64,000 bases of DNA from Shewanella aestuarii. GTDB lineage: Bacteria > Pseudomonadota > Gammaproteobacteria > Enterobacterales > Shewanellaceae. Positions 9,560 through 19,470 of this stretch are shown one piece after another (the first letter of the stretch is position 1; each line of letters begins with the position of its first letter). Below the pieces are notes generated by a model. It did no database searches. It saw only the letters and a list, made by a program, of their open reading frames with translations, and was not told the DNA's origin. The translations under genes and the position numbers were made by a program. The stretch covers positions 124,001-188,000 of the forward strand of contig NZ_BMOT01000006.1 of NCBI RefSeq assembly GCF_014647215.1, written 5' to 3'.

Positions 9560-11284
9560 GTGCAACTCAAACTCAATAAAGCTGCTATTATTCACGCCAA
9601 GAGGGCAACACGCAAATATCTGAACAACGAATTTCGCGATAAATTATCACAAGCGCAAATCAGTGTTCAATTATGTGCCCTAGCCTTGCTGTTTGCGGTG
9701 ATCGCGTCCAGCGTGATTATTCTATTCCGACTGATGTTGGTTTGGGCCGAGCAGTATACCCATAGTGAAGCAACTAGTTTCAGTAATGTGCTTACCGATT
9801 GGCGTTCTTATTTACCCCTGATTGGCGCATTGCTCATTTGGTTGTTGTCATTGTTAGGGTCAAAACGTTATCGCCGTATGGGCATTGCCTATGTATTGCA
9901 TCGATTTAAAATTCATTACGGTAAAGTGCCGCTCCAATCCGCAGCAGGTCAATTTTTTCAAGCGCTTATCGCACTAGTAACCAACTTTTCAGTTGGACGC
10001 GAAGGGCCAGCTATCCATTTAGGCGCGGTGAGCGCCAGTGTCATGGCCGAAAAATTTAAGTTACCAGATAACAGCGTCAGGATTATGTGTGCCAGTGGCA
10101 TTGCTGCCGGTATTGCAGCAACCTTCAACGCACCTTTAGCTGCGGTACTTTTTGTATTTGAAGTGATTGTCCGAGAGTATAAAATCCATTACTTTTTCCC
10201 CATCATGCTGTCAGCAATCTGTGGGGCGGTTTCTAGCCAAATCGTATTTGGCAATGTCCATGAATACGACCTAATTAATGTTATTCGAATTCCGCTCGAT
10301 CACTACCCCATATTGTTGTTAGGCGGTTTAGGCTTAGGTTGTACAGCAGCCCTGTTTAACCACTCATTATTAAAAGTCACCGCAAAAGGACAACATTGGC
10401 CATTAATTTATCGGTTACTTATTGCAGGCTCAGTCACCACTTTAATTGGTTTGGTGCTACCTCAAGCACTAGGTTCCGGTGATTTAGCTATTCACGAAGC
10501 AATAAGCGAGTCACCCAACCTGTGGTTTTTAATCGCGCTGTTACTGGGCAAAATGCTAGCAACGATTGCTGCTATCGGATTTGGTGTGCCAGGTGGCTTG
10601 ATTGGTCCGTTATACGGTATTGGCGCTTTGGTAGGTGCAATTCTTGCGCTTGTTAGCAGTGCGCTATTCCCGTCTATTTCCCCTTATGTTGGGCTTTATA
10701 CTGTCATTGGTATGACCGCCATGATGGGGGTGTGTTTAAGCGCACCGCTTGCCGCCTTAGTGGCATTACTTGAATTAACCAATGATGCATCGATTATTTT
10801 GCCGGCAATGTTTGTCACTATTCCGGCCTTTTTGGTAGCTTATCAGGGCTTTAACACCAGTTCTATTTTCATTAAGCAACTAGAGATTATGGGGCTAGAG
10901 TATAAAGTCGCACCGATGAATCAAGGTTTACAGAAAAAAGGCGTCAGAGTATTAATGAATAGACGCTTTGTGGTGGTCAATGATGATGATGAATTGCTAC
11001 TTGAAGTGTTAAAACGCGCTGAGGGTCGACCAGTGTTGGTTCGTAATGCCGATCACCAAATAGAAATGCTCCGATTAGAAATCCAATCATTTGAAGATGA
11101 GACCACCTTATCTCGGCATTTAATGGTTGGCTTACCAGACTCTGCAACCTTGAATGAAGCCTATGAAGCGCTGGCGACAAAACGCGCCGGAGAAGTCTAT
11201 ATTTACCGTAACACCCCAAATAATGTCATTGGTGTGATAAGTTGGGCTAATTTATTACAAGAAATTCGCTCAGGCCAAGTATAG
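9560..11284 (+). CDS. CLC-type chloride channel/transporter with C-terminal CBS region
   Basis: 574 residues starting at GTG 9560. The membrane part has the CLC signatures: SVGREGPAIHLGA with the gating glutamate at residue 148, and FGVPGGLIGPLYG, a variant of the usual GGIFAP motif in helix N. The C-terminal ~130 residues (RFVVVNDDDELLLEVLKRAEGRPVLV to IGVISWANLLQEI) look like paired CBS sequences. The gating Glu suggests anion movement with gating or proton coupling, but exchanger versus channel cannot be settled here. The Bax-like gene starts ten bases downstream. Confidence 0.9.
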   Translation: MQLKLNKAAIIHAKRATRKYLNNEFRDKLSQAQISVQLCALALLFAVIASSVIILFRLMLVWAEQYTHSEATSFSNVLTDWRSYLPLIGALLIWLLSLLGSKRYRRMGIAYVLHRFKIHYGKVPLQSAAGQFFQALIALVTNFSVGREGPAIHLGAVSASVMAEKFKLPDNSVRIMCASGIAAGIAATFNAPLAAVLFVFEVIVREYKIHYFFPIMLSAICGAVSSQIVFGNVHEYDLINVIRIPLDHYPILLLGGLGLGCTAALFNHSLLKVTAKGQHWPLIYRLLIAGSVTTLIGLVLPQALGSGDLAIHEAISESPNLWFLIALLLGKMLATIAAIGFGVPGGLIGPLYGIGALVGAILALVSSALFPSISPYVGLYTVIGMTAMMGVCLSAPLAALVALLELTNDASIILPAMFVTIPAFLVAYQGFNTSSIFIKQLEIMGLEYKVAPMNQGLQKKGVRVLMNRRFVVVNDDDELLLEVLKRAEGRPVLVRNADHQIEMLRLEIQSFEDETTLSRHLMVGLPDSATLNEAYEALATKRAGEVYIYRNTPNNVIGVISWANLLQEIRSGQV

Positions 11285-11293
11285 GAACAAACG

Positions 11294-12367
11294 ATGAAAC
11301 CGCTAACAAAGCCATTCTGGGCGCTGATAGGTGTTGGCATATTTTCAATATCGGCTTTTATTATATTCACCTTTACGGTACACGAAGACGCAACTCTTGA
11401 TATTAGTTTGGCGGATGTTAAAAATAATACCAATGCTGAAACCGACATTAAGCTCGCCCCTTTAAGCGACTTTACTAGTAATCAACCAGACAAGTTACAA
11501 AATAGCTTCTGGTTAATTTCTGATAACCGCCCAACAAAGCAACCAACAAGGGTTTCGATTTATTCGTTAGACAGTATAAAAAGTCTCTTCGATTCAATTG
11601 ATTATAACTCTCAAAGTTGGCAGAACGGCAACCGTGAAGTTCCAAGGCTGACTTTCAATACCGTCACCGAAAAATGGCAACGCAATGCAAATAACATTCC
11701 CGTAAATGAGAAGAAAATGATCTTCTTCCGCCTGATGGCACCATTGGTTTTAATCAGTAATGAAAAAATGCTGCTTGAGCGCAGATACATCGAAGTCAAC
11801 GCCAATAGCGATGAGAAAGTAAGACAGCTCGCGCTAAAATACAAAGTCATAGATGAAGAAACACTAAAAAGCTGCCAAAGTCTGTCAACGGAACAACGAG
11901 CCACTTTACTTAATCGCGTTGATATAGTGCCGCCCTCTTTAGTCCTTGCTCAAGCAGCAGAAGAAAGCGGCTGGGCCACCTCGAGATTTACTGTTGAAGG
12001 TAATGCTTTTTTTGGCCAATGGGATTTTAGCGGTAATGGCATGGTGCCAAAACAACAACGTACCGAGCTTGGCAACTATGGAATTGCTCGGTTTGACTCG
12101 CCACTGGCATCGGTTATTGGGTACTTACTCAATATCAACACCAATCATGCTTACCAAAAATTGCGTGATTTACGAGCCAAACTTAGAAGTGAAAACGCCC
12201 CAATAACAGGGCTGATCTTGGCTGGCACATTAGATAAATATTCTGAACGCGGCCAAGCTTACATTAACAGTTTACGCAGTTTGATCCGCCATAATGGCTT
12301 ACAACAGGTAGATGAAGCATATCTCTCTGATGATAATCCGATTCATTTGATAACAGCTTCACAGTAA
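11294..12367 (+). CDS. Bax-like glucosaminidase domain protein
   Basis: 357 residues with an N-terminal membrane anchor (FWALIGVGIFSISAFIIFTF) and a C-terminal mannosyl-glycoprotein endo-beta-N-acetylglucosaminidase-like domain. The motif PPSLVLAQAAEESGWATSRF (~residues 213-232) contains the likely catalytic Glu. GNAFFGQW and a terminal helical part (YSERGQAYINSLRSLIRHN) also match E. coli Bax. It probably trims peptidoglycan in the periplasm. It follows the CLC gene at ten bases and is likely co-transcribed. Confidence 0.85.
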   Translation: MKPLTKPFWALIGVGIFSISAFIIFTFTVHEDATLDISLADVKNNTNAETDIKLAPLSDFTSNQPDKLQNSFWLISDNRPTKQPTRVSIYSLDSIKSLFDSIDYNSQSWQNGNREVPRLTFNTVTEKWQRNANNIPVNEKKMIFFRLMAPLVLISNEKMLLERRYIEVNANSDEKVRQLALKYKVIDEETLKSCQSLSTEQRATLLNRVDIVPPSLVLAQAAEESGWATSRFTVEGNAFFGQWDFSGNGMVPKQQRTELGNYGIARFDSPLASVIGYLLNINTNHAYQKLRDLRAKLRSENAPITGLILAGTLDKYSERGQAYINSLRSLIRHNGLQQVDEAYLSDDNPIHLITASQ

Positions 12368-12488
12368 TCTAGTTTAACTAAGCAAGATTGTCTGCTACAA
12401 TTTTGCCTCAGCCACCCTACACAACTTGGGTAAATCTAACGCTGAAATTCAAGCACGGTTTACCCCCCAAATATTGGAAATCAGGCTG

Positions 12489-13508
12489 ATGACTCAGTTC
12501 GAAGGTTCACACATCCTTTCCGTAAACCAGTTAAATCTGGATTCAATTACCACCATTTTTAATGTTGCCAACAAAATGACCCCGTATGCGCTGCGAGAAA
12601 AACGCACCAAGGTATTAGAAGGCGCAATTCTTGGTAATTTATTCTTTGAACCCAGCACCCGTACCCGTGTTAGTTTTGGTTGTGCATTTAACCTGCTTGG
12701 TGGACACGTACGCGAAACGACAGGGATGGCATCGTCATCGTTGTCAAAAGGCGAATCTTTGTATGACACAGCGCGCGTGCTGTCGACCTACTCTGATGTT
12801 ATTGCCATGCGCCACCCAGATGCTTACTCGGTAAAAGAGTTTGCTGAAGGTAGTCGTGTTCCGGTGATCAACGGCGGCGATGGTCCAAATGAGCATCCAA
12901 CCCAAGCCTTACTCGATTTATTTACCATTCAAAAAGAACTCAGCCACTCAGGTATGGGGATCAATGGTATGCATATCGCTATGGTGGGTGATTTGAAATA
13001 TGGCCGTACTGTGCATTCGTTATCACGTTTGTTATGCATGTATAAAGATATCCAGTTCACATTAATTTCACCTGCTGAACTGGCAATGCCTGACTATGTG
13101 ATCGCCGACATTGAAAATGCTGGCCATAAGATCAAAATAACCGAACAACTCGAAGGAAATCTGCATCAAGCAGATATTCTTTATTTAACCCGTATTCAAG
13201 AAGAGCGTTTTCCGTCACAGGAAGAGGCGAATAAATATCGGGGTAAATTCCGATTAAATCACAATATTTACACTCAACACTGTAAATCGAACACAGTGAT
13301 CATGCACCCTTTACCACGTGATTCACGTGAACAGGCAAATGAGCTTGATAACGACTTAAACAGCCACCCAAGTTTGGCTATTTTCCGTCAAGCTGATAAC
13401 GGATTATTAATCCGTATGGCACTGTTTGCATTAACGTTAGGTGTTGAGAACCAACTCGAAAAATATGAATGTCCTGTTAACTGGTATTCACGTAAAGCTG
13501 ATCGTTAA
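12489..13508 (+). CDS. pyrB: Aspartate carbamoyltransferase
   Basis: 339 residues catalysing carbamoyl phosphate + aspartate to N-carbamoylaspartate, the first committed pyrimidine step. FFEPSTRTRVSF is the carbamoyl-phosphate signature; MRHPDAYSV, NGGDGPNEHPTQALLD and MHPLPRDSRE complete the active site. The frame is open from 12426, but GGAAA at 12476-12480 and the protein family favour the ATG at 12489. No pyrI regulatory-subunit gene follows; hemL is next, 27 bases downstream. Confidence 0.95.
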   Translation: MTQFEGSHILSVNQLNLDSITTIFNVANKMTPYALREKRTKVLEGAILGNLFFEPSTRTRVSFGCAFNLLGGHVRETTGMASSSLSKGESLYDTARVLSTYSDVIAMRHPDAYSVKEFAEGSRVPVINGGDGPNEHPTQALLDLFTIQKELSHSGMGINGMHIAMVGDLKYGRTVHSLSRLLCMYKDIQFTLISPAELAMPDYVIADIENAGHKIKITEQLEGNLHQADILYLTRIQEERFPSQEEANKYRGKFRLNHNIYTQHCKSNTVIMHPLPRDSREQANELDNDLNSHPSLAIFRQADNGLLIRMALFALTLGVENQLEKYECPVNWYSRKADR

Positions 13509-13535
13509 TCAGCGGCAATAAATTAAGGATTACAC

Positions 13536-14822
13536 ATGACCCGTTCCGAAAAACTATTTGAACAGGCTAAAAAGACCATTCCTGGCGGCGTAAACTCACC
13601 TGTACGTGCATTTAATGGCGTAGGTGGCTCACCATTATTTATCGAAAAAGCCGATGGTGCTTATATCTATGATGCTGATGGTAAAAAATATATTGATTAT
13701 GTTGGTTCATGGGGACCGATGATTTTAGGGCATAACCACCCTAAAATCCGTGAAGCAGTATTAGCTGCAGTTGAAAATGGTTTATCTTTTGGTGCCCCCA
13801 CTGAACTTGAAGTCAAAATGGCTGAGAAAGTGATTTCTATGGTGCCATCAATGGAACAAGTACGTATGGTGAGCTCAGGTACAGAAGCGACTATGAGTGC
13901 TATTCGTTTAGCGCGTGGCTTCACCAGCCGTGACAAAATTTTAAAGTTTGAAGGCTGCTACCATGGTCATGCAGACTGTTTATTGGTAAAAGCAGGTTCT
14001 GGCGCATTAACCTTAGGTCAGCCTAGCTCACCGGGTATTCCTGAAGACTTTGCTAAACACACACTCACAGCTACATACAATGATTTAGCGTCAGTCCGGG
14101 CATTGTTTGAACAACATCCGACAGAGATCTCTTGTATCATTCTTGAGCCAGTTGCTGGCAACATGAACTGTATTCCTCCGGTTGAAGGCTTCTTACAAGG
14201 TCTACGGACAATTTGTGACGAATTTGGCGCATTATTAATTATCGATGAAGTTATGACTGGTTTCCGCGTATCTATGAGCGGTGCACAAGGTCATTATGGC
14301 GTTAAACCTGACTTAACTACATTAGGTAAAGTGATTGGCGGCGGCATGCCAGTTGGCGCATTTGGTGGCCGTAAAGATGTGATGCAGTTTATCGCACCGA
14401 CAGGCCCTGTTTATCAAGCCGGTACATTATCGGGCAATCCAATTGCAATGACCGCAGGATTAGCGCAAATGGAAGCCTTAAATGAACCAGGCTTATATGA
14501 AGCACTTGCAGCTAAAACTAAACGCATTGCTGAAGGCTTTAAGGCCGCTGCTGATAAGCATGGTATTCCATTAAGCATCACTTACGTTGGCGGTATGTTT
14601 GGTTTCTTCTTCACTGAAGATAAAGCACCAATGACTTCATTCAGCCAGGTGACCAAATGTAATATGGAACACTTCCGTCATTTCTATCATGCAATGTTAG
14701 ATGAAGGCATTTACTTAGCACCGTCAGCCTATGAAGCTGGATTCTTATCCATGGCACATGGTGAAGAAGAGATTAGTTATACTTTAGCTGCAGTTGACCG
14801 TATTTTTGCCGCAATGAAGTAA
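13536..14822 (+). CDS. hemL: Glutamate-1-semialdehyde 2,1-aminomutase
   Basis: 428-residue PLP enzyme making 5-aminolevulinate, the first tetrapyrrole precursor, from glutamate-1-semialdehyde. Family landmarks: [20 protein letters not shown] at the N-terminus, [37 protein letters not shown] and the PLP lysine in [17 protein letters not shown] (~residue 266). RBS AAGGA is eight bases before the ATG. Transcription probably ends at the hairpin at 14830-14858. Confidence 0.97.
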   Translation: MTRSEKLFEQAKKTIPGGVNSPVRAFNGVGGSPLFIEKADGAYIYDADGKKYIDYVGSWGPMILGHNHPKIREAVLAAVENGLSFGAPTELEVKMAEKVISMVPSMEQVRMVSSGTEATMSAIRLARGFTSRDKILKFEGCYHGHADCLLVKAGSGALTLGQPSSPGIPEDFAKHTLTATYNDLASVRALFEQHPTEISCIILEPVAGNMNCIPPVEGFLQGLRTICDEFGALLIIDEVMTGFRVSMSGAQGHYGVKPDLTTLGKVIGGGMPVGAFGGRKDVMQFIAPTGPVYQAGTLSGNPIAMTAGLAQMEALNEPGLYEALAAKTKRIAEGFKAAADKHGIPLSITYVGGMFGFFFTEDKAPMTSFSQVTKCNMEHFRHFYHAMLDEGIYLAPSAYEAGFLSMAHGEEEISYTLAAVDRIFAAMK

Positions 14823-14829
14823 ATCCTTT

Positions 14830-14858
14830 AAGGCCAACCTGCTCAGGTTGGCCTTTTT
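14830..14858 (+). terminator. Intrinsic terminator after hemL
   Basis: AAGGCCAACCTG / CAGGTTGGCCTT with a very short loop, followed by TTTAT. Confidence 0.92.
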
Positions 14859-15314
14859 ATGGGTTTTATCCCCGCCTTTAAATCAATTCTCCGCGCTAGC
14901 AAACTCTTGTATACCAAATTATTTTTATCATATTGACTGCATGATATTTATGCTATTTTTTGCTGTGATTGATGTATTGATCTGCGTTGTTTTTCAGACC
15001 AGCATGACAAAACTTTGATGTAAAGCTATGCAGTTTCAGCTTAAAACTCTAGATGTGATGGGTTCAATAATGATAAAGATTCACCACTTAAATTGAAAAT
15101 CATTCAATAAGATATGTAGAAAACTCCCCTTGATTGCGATTCTCGTTCAGAGTTGCTTTTATTTACCGAAAACAATGAGAAGCCTGTTGCAGAATAGGCC
15201 ATAGTGTGATGTGATCCGCACCGCCTGAAGAAAGCTTAATTGAACCTTAAATTAAGTTAGCTTAAATTCATGATATAGCAGCTATGTCATTAACAAGCCG
15301 TTGGAATTGCCGTT
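14859..15314. other. Long non-coding stretch upstream of nhaD
   Basis: About 455 bp with no credible ORF. It is AT-rich, with scattered TTAATT/TTAAATT tracts near 15235-15270 that could hold the nhaD promoter. I find no recognisable riboswitch, tRNA or repeat. The length leaves room for a regulatory leader. Confidence 0.4.
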
Positions 15315-16562
15315 ATGCTAGAAACCTTTCTGCTCACACTTGCTGTACTCGCACTACTTAGTATCATTTTTGAAGAAATTACCCATATTAACAAAGCTAA
15401 GACCACCTTATTTTTAGGTTGTGTGTCTTGGATAACCTTATTTATTGCCGCTCAAACACCTGAAAAATCAGCTTTAATTTCAGAGGAACTGAACGAAAAC
15501 TTATTAGAAATTGCTACCCTATGGCTATTTCTAATGTCGACTATGACCTTTGTTGCCTACCTTAACGCAAAAGGCATGATCCAAGTCATGGTACAAAAAA
15601 TTTTCCCGCAACAGGTTTCAGTCAGAATGCTGATGCTACAAGTGGGGATGTTTTCGTTAGTGTTATCGACATTTTGTGACAACGTAACAGCGACCTTAGT
15701 ATCGCTTGGATTACTGACGACATTTAATTTAGACAGCCAAATGCGTCGTCGAATGGCGGTATTGATTATTTTTGCCGTCAACTCGGGTGGTGTCGCACTG
15801 ATCACGGGTGATGTGACAACCTTGATGATTTTCCTTGCTGGAAAAGTGCATATTTCTGAATTATTGGTGTTGTTTATTCCTGCTTCGATCAGCGTACTGC
15901 TATTAGCGGTATTGTTTTCATTGAAAGCGGAAGGCTCAGTCAGCACCACGCCAATGACGCAGTCTTACAATACAGTTGATATTGTTATTGGGTTAATCTT
16001 CCTGATCACTATCATTCTTACTATGGTACTTAACGTACTATTCGCCATTCCCCCTGTACTGACATTTTTAGCTGGTTTATCGGTCATGTTTTTAGTGGGA
16101 CGTAGCAATAAAAGTAAAGATGAAGAAGTACAAATATTAGAATATATCCGACAGGTTGAATACGATACCTTATTATTCTTCCTCGGTATTTTATTACTTG
16201 TCGGTATGCTAAAAGAAATTGGCACACTGCATTTATTAACTGAAGTTTACTCTATGTACGACCCAAGTATTTCTAACTTTTTCACCGGTGTAGGTTCTGC
16301 CGTACTGGATAACGTACCTTTAACGGCTGCGTTATTAAAAGCCGAACCGGTACTCACCACAGCGCAATGGTTAGGCTTAACCTATTCTGTTGGTGTTGGT
16401 GGCTCGTTGTTAGTGATTGGTTCAGCATCTGGCATCATAGCAATGAGCAAAGTCCCAGAGTTAACCTTTGTCAGTTACTTAAAATATGTGCCCGCACTGT
16501 TGTTATGCTATTGCTTAGGTTATTCATTAACATTGTTTTTAGCAAATCACTTACACGGTTAA
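15315..16562 (+). CDS. nhaD: Na+/H+ antiporter NhaD
   Basis: 415-residue integral membrane protein with about 12 hydrophobic segments. It starts with MLETFLLTLAVLALLSIIFEEITHINKAKTT-like features of NhaD. Conserved polar membrane residues include STFCDNVTATLVSLGLL, NSGGVALITGDVTTLMIF and GVGSAVLDNVPLTAALL, typical of the arsenite-permease/NhaD fold. The protein expels Na+ or Li+ in exchange for protons, as expected in a marine organism. It is monocistronic, between a long leader and a bidirectional terminator. Confidence 0.92.
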   Translation: MLETFLLTLAVLALLSIIFEEITHINKAKTTLFLGCVSWITLFIAAQTPEKSALISEELNENLLEIATLWLFLMSTMTFVAYLNAKGMIQVMVQKIFPQQVSVRMLMLQVGMFSLVLSTFCDNVTATLVSLGLLTTFNLDSQMRRRMAVLIIFAVNSGGVALITGDVTTLMIFLAGKVHISELLVLFIPASISVLLLAVLFSLKAEGSVSTTPMTQSYNTVDIVIGLIFLITIILTMVLNVLFAIPPVLTFLAGLSVMFLVGRSNKSKDEEVQILEYIRQVEYDTLLFFLGILLLVGMLKEIGTLHLLTEVYSMYDPSISNFFTGVGSAVLDNVPLTAALLKAEPVLTTAQWLGLTYSVGVGGSLLVIGSASGIIAMSKVPELTFVSYLKYVPALLLCYCLGYSLTLFLANHLHG

Positions 16563-16578
16563 TTTATTTAATCGGACA

Positions 16579-16608
16579 CAAAAAAAGGCGCTTAGGCGCC
16601 TTTTTTAT
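16579..16608. terminator. Bidirectional terminator between nhaD and gspB
   Basis: AAAAAAAGGCGC / GCGCCTTTTTTATT with a TTAG loop, between converging genes. Confidence 0.92.
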
Positions 16609-16638
16609 TAGTTGTCCTTCATCTACAAAAGTGAATGA

Positions 16639-17685
16639 TTAAATAGCAGGCACTTTAAACTCTTGGCCATCAATATCTAAAATAATGTCCCGAGGACGAA
16701 TTTCAATAATCGTTAATTTACCTTGGATCATATCGCCCTGTTGCAGTTCTTGGCCATCAACATTTAACCAGCGGTTGCTGGGCTCAGTTGAGTACACATG
16801 TGCAACAATATTAAATTCAGGGACTCGTAACTGAATGCTTGCAGGTAAATCACCATATTTGGGGATCCCCTGCGGTTTGGTTTTAGGAATAGGGTCTAAC
16901 TTAGCCTCTGTGACATCACGAGTCGCAGACTGCTCGTATTCCACTTCTTTTAAAGCTGCAGCAAATGCATCTGCAAGGTTATTGTCCTGATTAGTAGGTT
17001 CCTGACGAACAGAACTAAAATCCACTTCATTTGCAGCCATGTTGACTTGCAGTTTTAAGGCTTCTAACTCTTGTAAACCACGCTGATTGGCATTAGCACC
17101 CAAAATAATAGGTTCGACGTCAAGAGTATCATTTGATTGTTGATATGCATTTTGCAATTGTTGATCGTATTGCTGACTCAATTGCTGCAACTGCTCTATC
17201 GTCAATGCATTAGATGACGAATGGGTTGTCATATTTGGTTGCTGTAACCCATCAGCCTGACTGTATTCGTTGCTAATCGCTTGCGGCTGACGTAGTTGCG
17301 GCTCCGTCATTGCAATCGAAGTTAATAATGGTTTAGGTCGAGGTAATGCCACTTTGCCAGCTAAACTAAAATCTTCCTTTGCCTGCTGCTGTTCTTCTAT
17401 TGCCTGACTCTTCACTACCGCTACCGTATTAATAACCGGCGAGACAGACGGTGCCGATTTCACATCAAGACTAGCCGCGTCTTGATGGGCAGTATTAAGC
17501 AAAATGTTTAATCCCCACGCACCCGTGATGGCTACTGACATAGCAAGTGCCAGTAAAGAAACTTTGGTTGCCAAACCATGTTTACGCTGGATCAAAGGTG
17601 ATGCAGGACGGGGCGTCAAAACCGCATCATATCCCCCTGCAGATTGCTGTTTCTGTTTAGTTACCGCATCCAATAAAATTGACAT
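16639..17685 (-). CDS. gspB: Type II secretion accessory protein GspB/ExeB
   Basis: 348 residues. A short cytoplasmic N-terminus (MSILLDAVTKQKQQ) leads to one membrane segment (VSLLALAMSVAITGAWGLNILL), a long Gln/Ser-rich periplasmic linker, and a C-terminal beta-rich domain (LPASIQLRVPEFNIVAHVY...NVDGQELQQGDMIQGKLTI) typical of the T2SS protein B family. With GspA it helps insert or assemble the outer-membrane secretin through peptidoglycan. Its first base is shared with the last base of gspA, indicating coupled translation. The rest of the T2SS is not in this window. Confidence 0.88.
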   Translation of the reverse strand: MSILLDAVTKQKQQSAGGYDAVLTPRPASPLIQRKHGLATKVSLLALAMSVAITGAWGLNILLNTAHQDAASLDVKSAPSVSPVINTVAVVKSQAIEEQQQAKEDFSLAGKVALPRPKPLLTSIAMTEPQLRQPQAISNEYSQADGLQQPNMTTHSSSNALTIEQLQQLSQQYDQQLQNAYQQSNDTLDVEPIILGANANQRGLQELEALKLQVNMAANEVDFSSVRQEPTNQDNNLADAFAAALKEVEYEQSATRDVTEAKLDPIPKTKPQGIPKYGDLPASIQLRVPEFNIVAHVYSTEPSNRWLNVDGQELQQGDMIQGKLTIIEIRPRDIILDIDGQEFKVPAI

Positions 17686-19343
17686 TATTGACGCTCCGCC
17701 AAACTCAATCTAGGGCCAGTTTGGCTCAAATATAAATTTATTTGCACCAACGTTTGGCTGCCAGCTATCCCATCCGCTTTTAATCCATGCAAACGCTGGA
17801 ACGACATTAAATGCTGTTCTAGTTGACTGTCAAACTGACTCACTAAACGCGCTGGACGCTGGTCAATCATAGCTAAGCTATTCTCTAACCACTGCACCTG
17901 TGCTAAAGGCGCACTTTGGCCAATTTCTCTTGGCATGATTTGTTCTGACTGCCATAAAATTTCAAAGGTGCCACTGAAGTGACGATCAAACCAATCTTTA
18001 CCGACCCAAAATTGTTGCTCGCCCAATTGTAGTAATATTTGCTCGTACTGACGCTCAACAATCACCCCATAAAATGGATTAATTTTTGCGTCTTGTAAGT
18101 ACACCACGGCAGGGTAATTGAGGCGCATAATACTATTCCAATTACCTTGTTGTTGGTAACAGGTTAATCCTTGTTGCTGTGCAGCCTGGCAAGGGGTTAG
18201 CTCGCTAATGGGTTGTAATTGCCATAGACCAAATAATGCCGCAAAAGCCACATCAATATTTTGGCTTTGCGCCATGGCATTTTGCATCACCCTTTGGTTA
18301 ACATTCATCACACTTGAATTAACCTGCGCTGAAGTATCAACAGGCTGTGAATCTGTCTCAATTTGTGTAGCCGCTGGAAGTGTTTGAATCGGTTGATTCG
18401 TTGGTTGATTATTGGGTAATTCAGCCGCGGCTGATTTAGGTTCATCACTTTGATTAAACATATAAAATGCAGCAGAAAAAGTGAATAATGCTGCAACAGC
18501 AATTGCACCATACCAACGTTTGTCATTATTAGGTAGCGACTCTCCCAATACTTCCATCGCGGCCTGATCGATCATCTTATGATCTATTGGCACCTTAGAC
18601 TGACCATATCCCGCCATTAATGCCCTTTCGCATAAAAGGTTGGTCAATCGAGGTATGCCACCGCTGTAATGGTGTAACCTGCGGATTGATTTTGCGGTAA
18701 ATAATGGCTCGTGTCGCCCACCGACCTGCAAACGATGCTGCACATACAAGGCTAATTCATCAGCATTGAGCGGTAATAAGTGATATCGCGCAGTAATACG
18801 CTGCGCGAGTTGCCGTAAGTCTTGGCGCTTTAGCAGTTGCTGTAATTCTGGCTGGCCAATTAAAATAACCTGTAATAGTTTTTTGGTATCCGTTTCAAGA
18901 TTAGTTAATAACCTTAATTGCTCTAACACCTCTGAACGTAAATGTTGTGCTTCATCAATAATAAGCACTGTGTTACGTCCATTTTTATGGCTATTAAGTA
19001 AATATTGGCTCAGTAAGTCGGTAAGTTGCTTAATACTGGGATTTTCACCATAGGTAATACCAAGCTCATCACACAGGGTCGCCAGTAACTCTTGCTCAGT
19101 TAGCGAAGGGTTGAGAATAAATGCGGTATCGGTATTTTCAGGTAACTGCTGCAATAAACAACGCGATACGGTTGTTTTACCCGTTCCCACCTCACCAGTA
19201 AGCAGCACAAAACCACCGGTTTCACCCAAACCATAGGTCAAATGCACTAGGGCTTCACGGTGGCGATCACTTAAAAACATATAATGCGGATTGGGAGCAA
19301 TGGAAAATGGATTATCGTTTAATCCATAAAAAGCTTTATACAT
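17685..19343 (-). CDS. gspA: ExeA/GspA AAA ATPase with peptidoglycan-binding domain
   Basis: ~552 residues from ATG 19343 (MYKAFYGLNDNPFSI, the usual ExeA beginning). The cytoplasmic AAA domain shows Walker A GEVGTGKTT (~residues 51-59), Walker B VLIIDEAQH and ILIGQPELQ. A membrane segment (WYGAIAVAALFTFSAAFYMF, ~residues 283-302) is followed by a Gln-rich linker. The C-terminal domain ends in FQRLHGLKADGIAGSQTLVQINLYL, a peptidoglycan-binding_1 motif. It works with GspB. It is divergent from cca. Confidence 0.92.
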   Translation of the reverse strand: MYKAFYGLNDNPFSIAPNPHYMFLSDRHREALVHLTYGLGETGGFVLLTGEVGTGKTTVSRCLLQQLPENTDTAFILNPSLTEQELLATLCDELGITYGENPSIKQLTDLLSQYLLNSHKNGRNTVLIIDEAQHLRSEVLEQLRLLTNLETDTKKLLQVILIGQPELQQLLKRQDLRQLAQRITARYHLLPLNADELALYVQHRLQVGGRHEPLFTAKSIRRLHHYSGGIPRLTNLLCERALMAGYGQSKVPIDHKMIDQAAMEVLGESLPNNDKRWYGAIAVAALFTFSAAFYMFNQSDEPKSAAAELPNNQPTNQPIQTLPAATQIETDSQPVDTSAQVNSSVMNVNQRVMQNAMAQSQNIDVAFAALFGLWQLQPISELTPCQAAQQQGLTCYQQQGNWNSIMRLNYPAVVYLQDAKINPFYGVIVERQYEQILLQLGEQQFWVGKDWFDRHFSGTFEILWQSEQIMPREIGQSAPLAQVQWLENSLAMIDQRPARLVSQFDSQLEQHLMSFQRLHGLKADGIAGSQTLVQINLYLSQTGPRLSLAERQ

Positions 19344-19470
19344 ACGACTTAGCATCCTTAACTAAAACTGACGGCTCAAGTTAATCCCTGCGAGGTTGCT
19401 TGTCAAAAGTTAGCCGCAAAAATCGAACTCTGGTAAGATTTATCCACTATATTGACCAAAAGTGACCCAA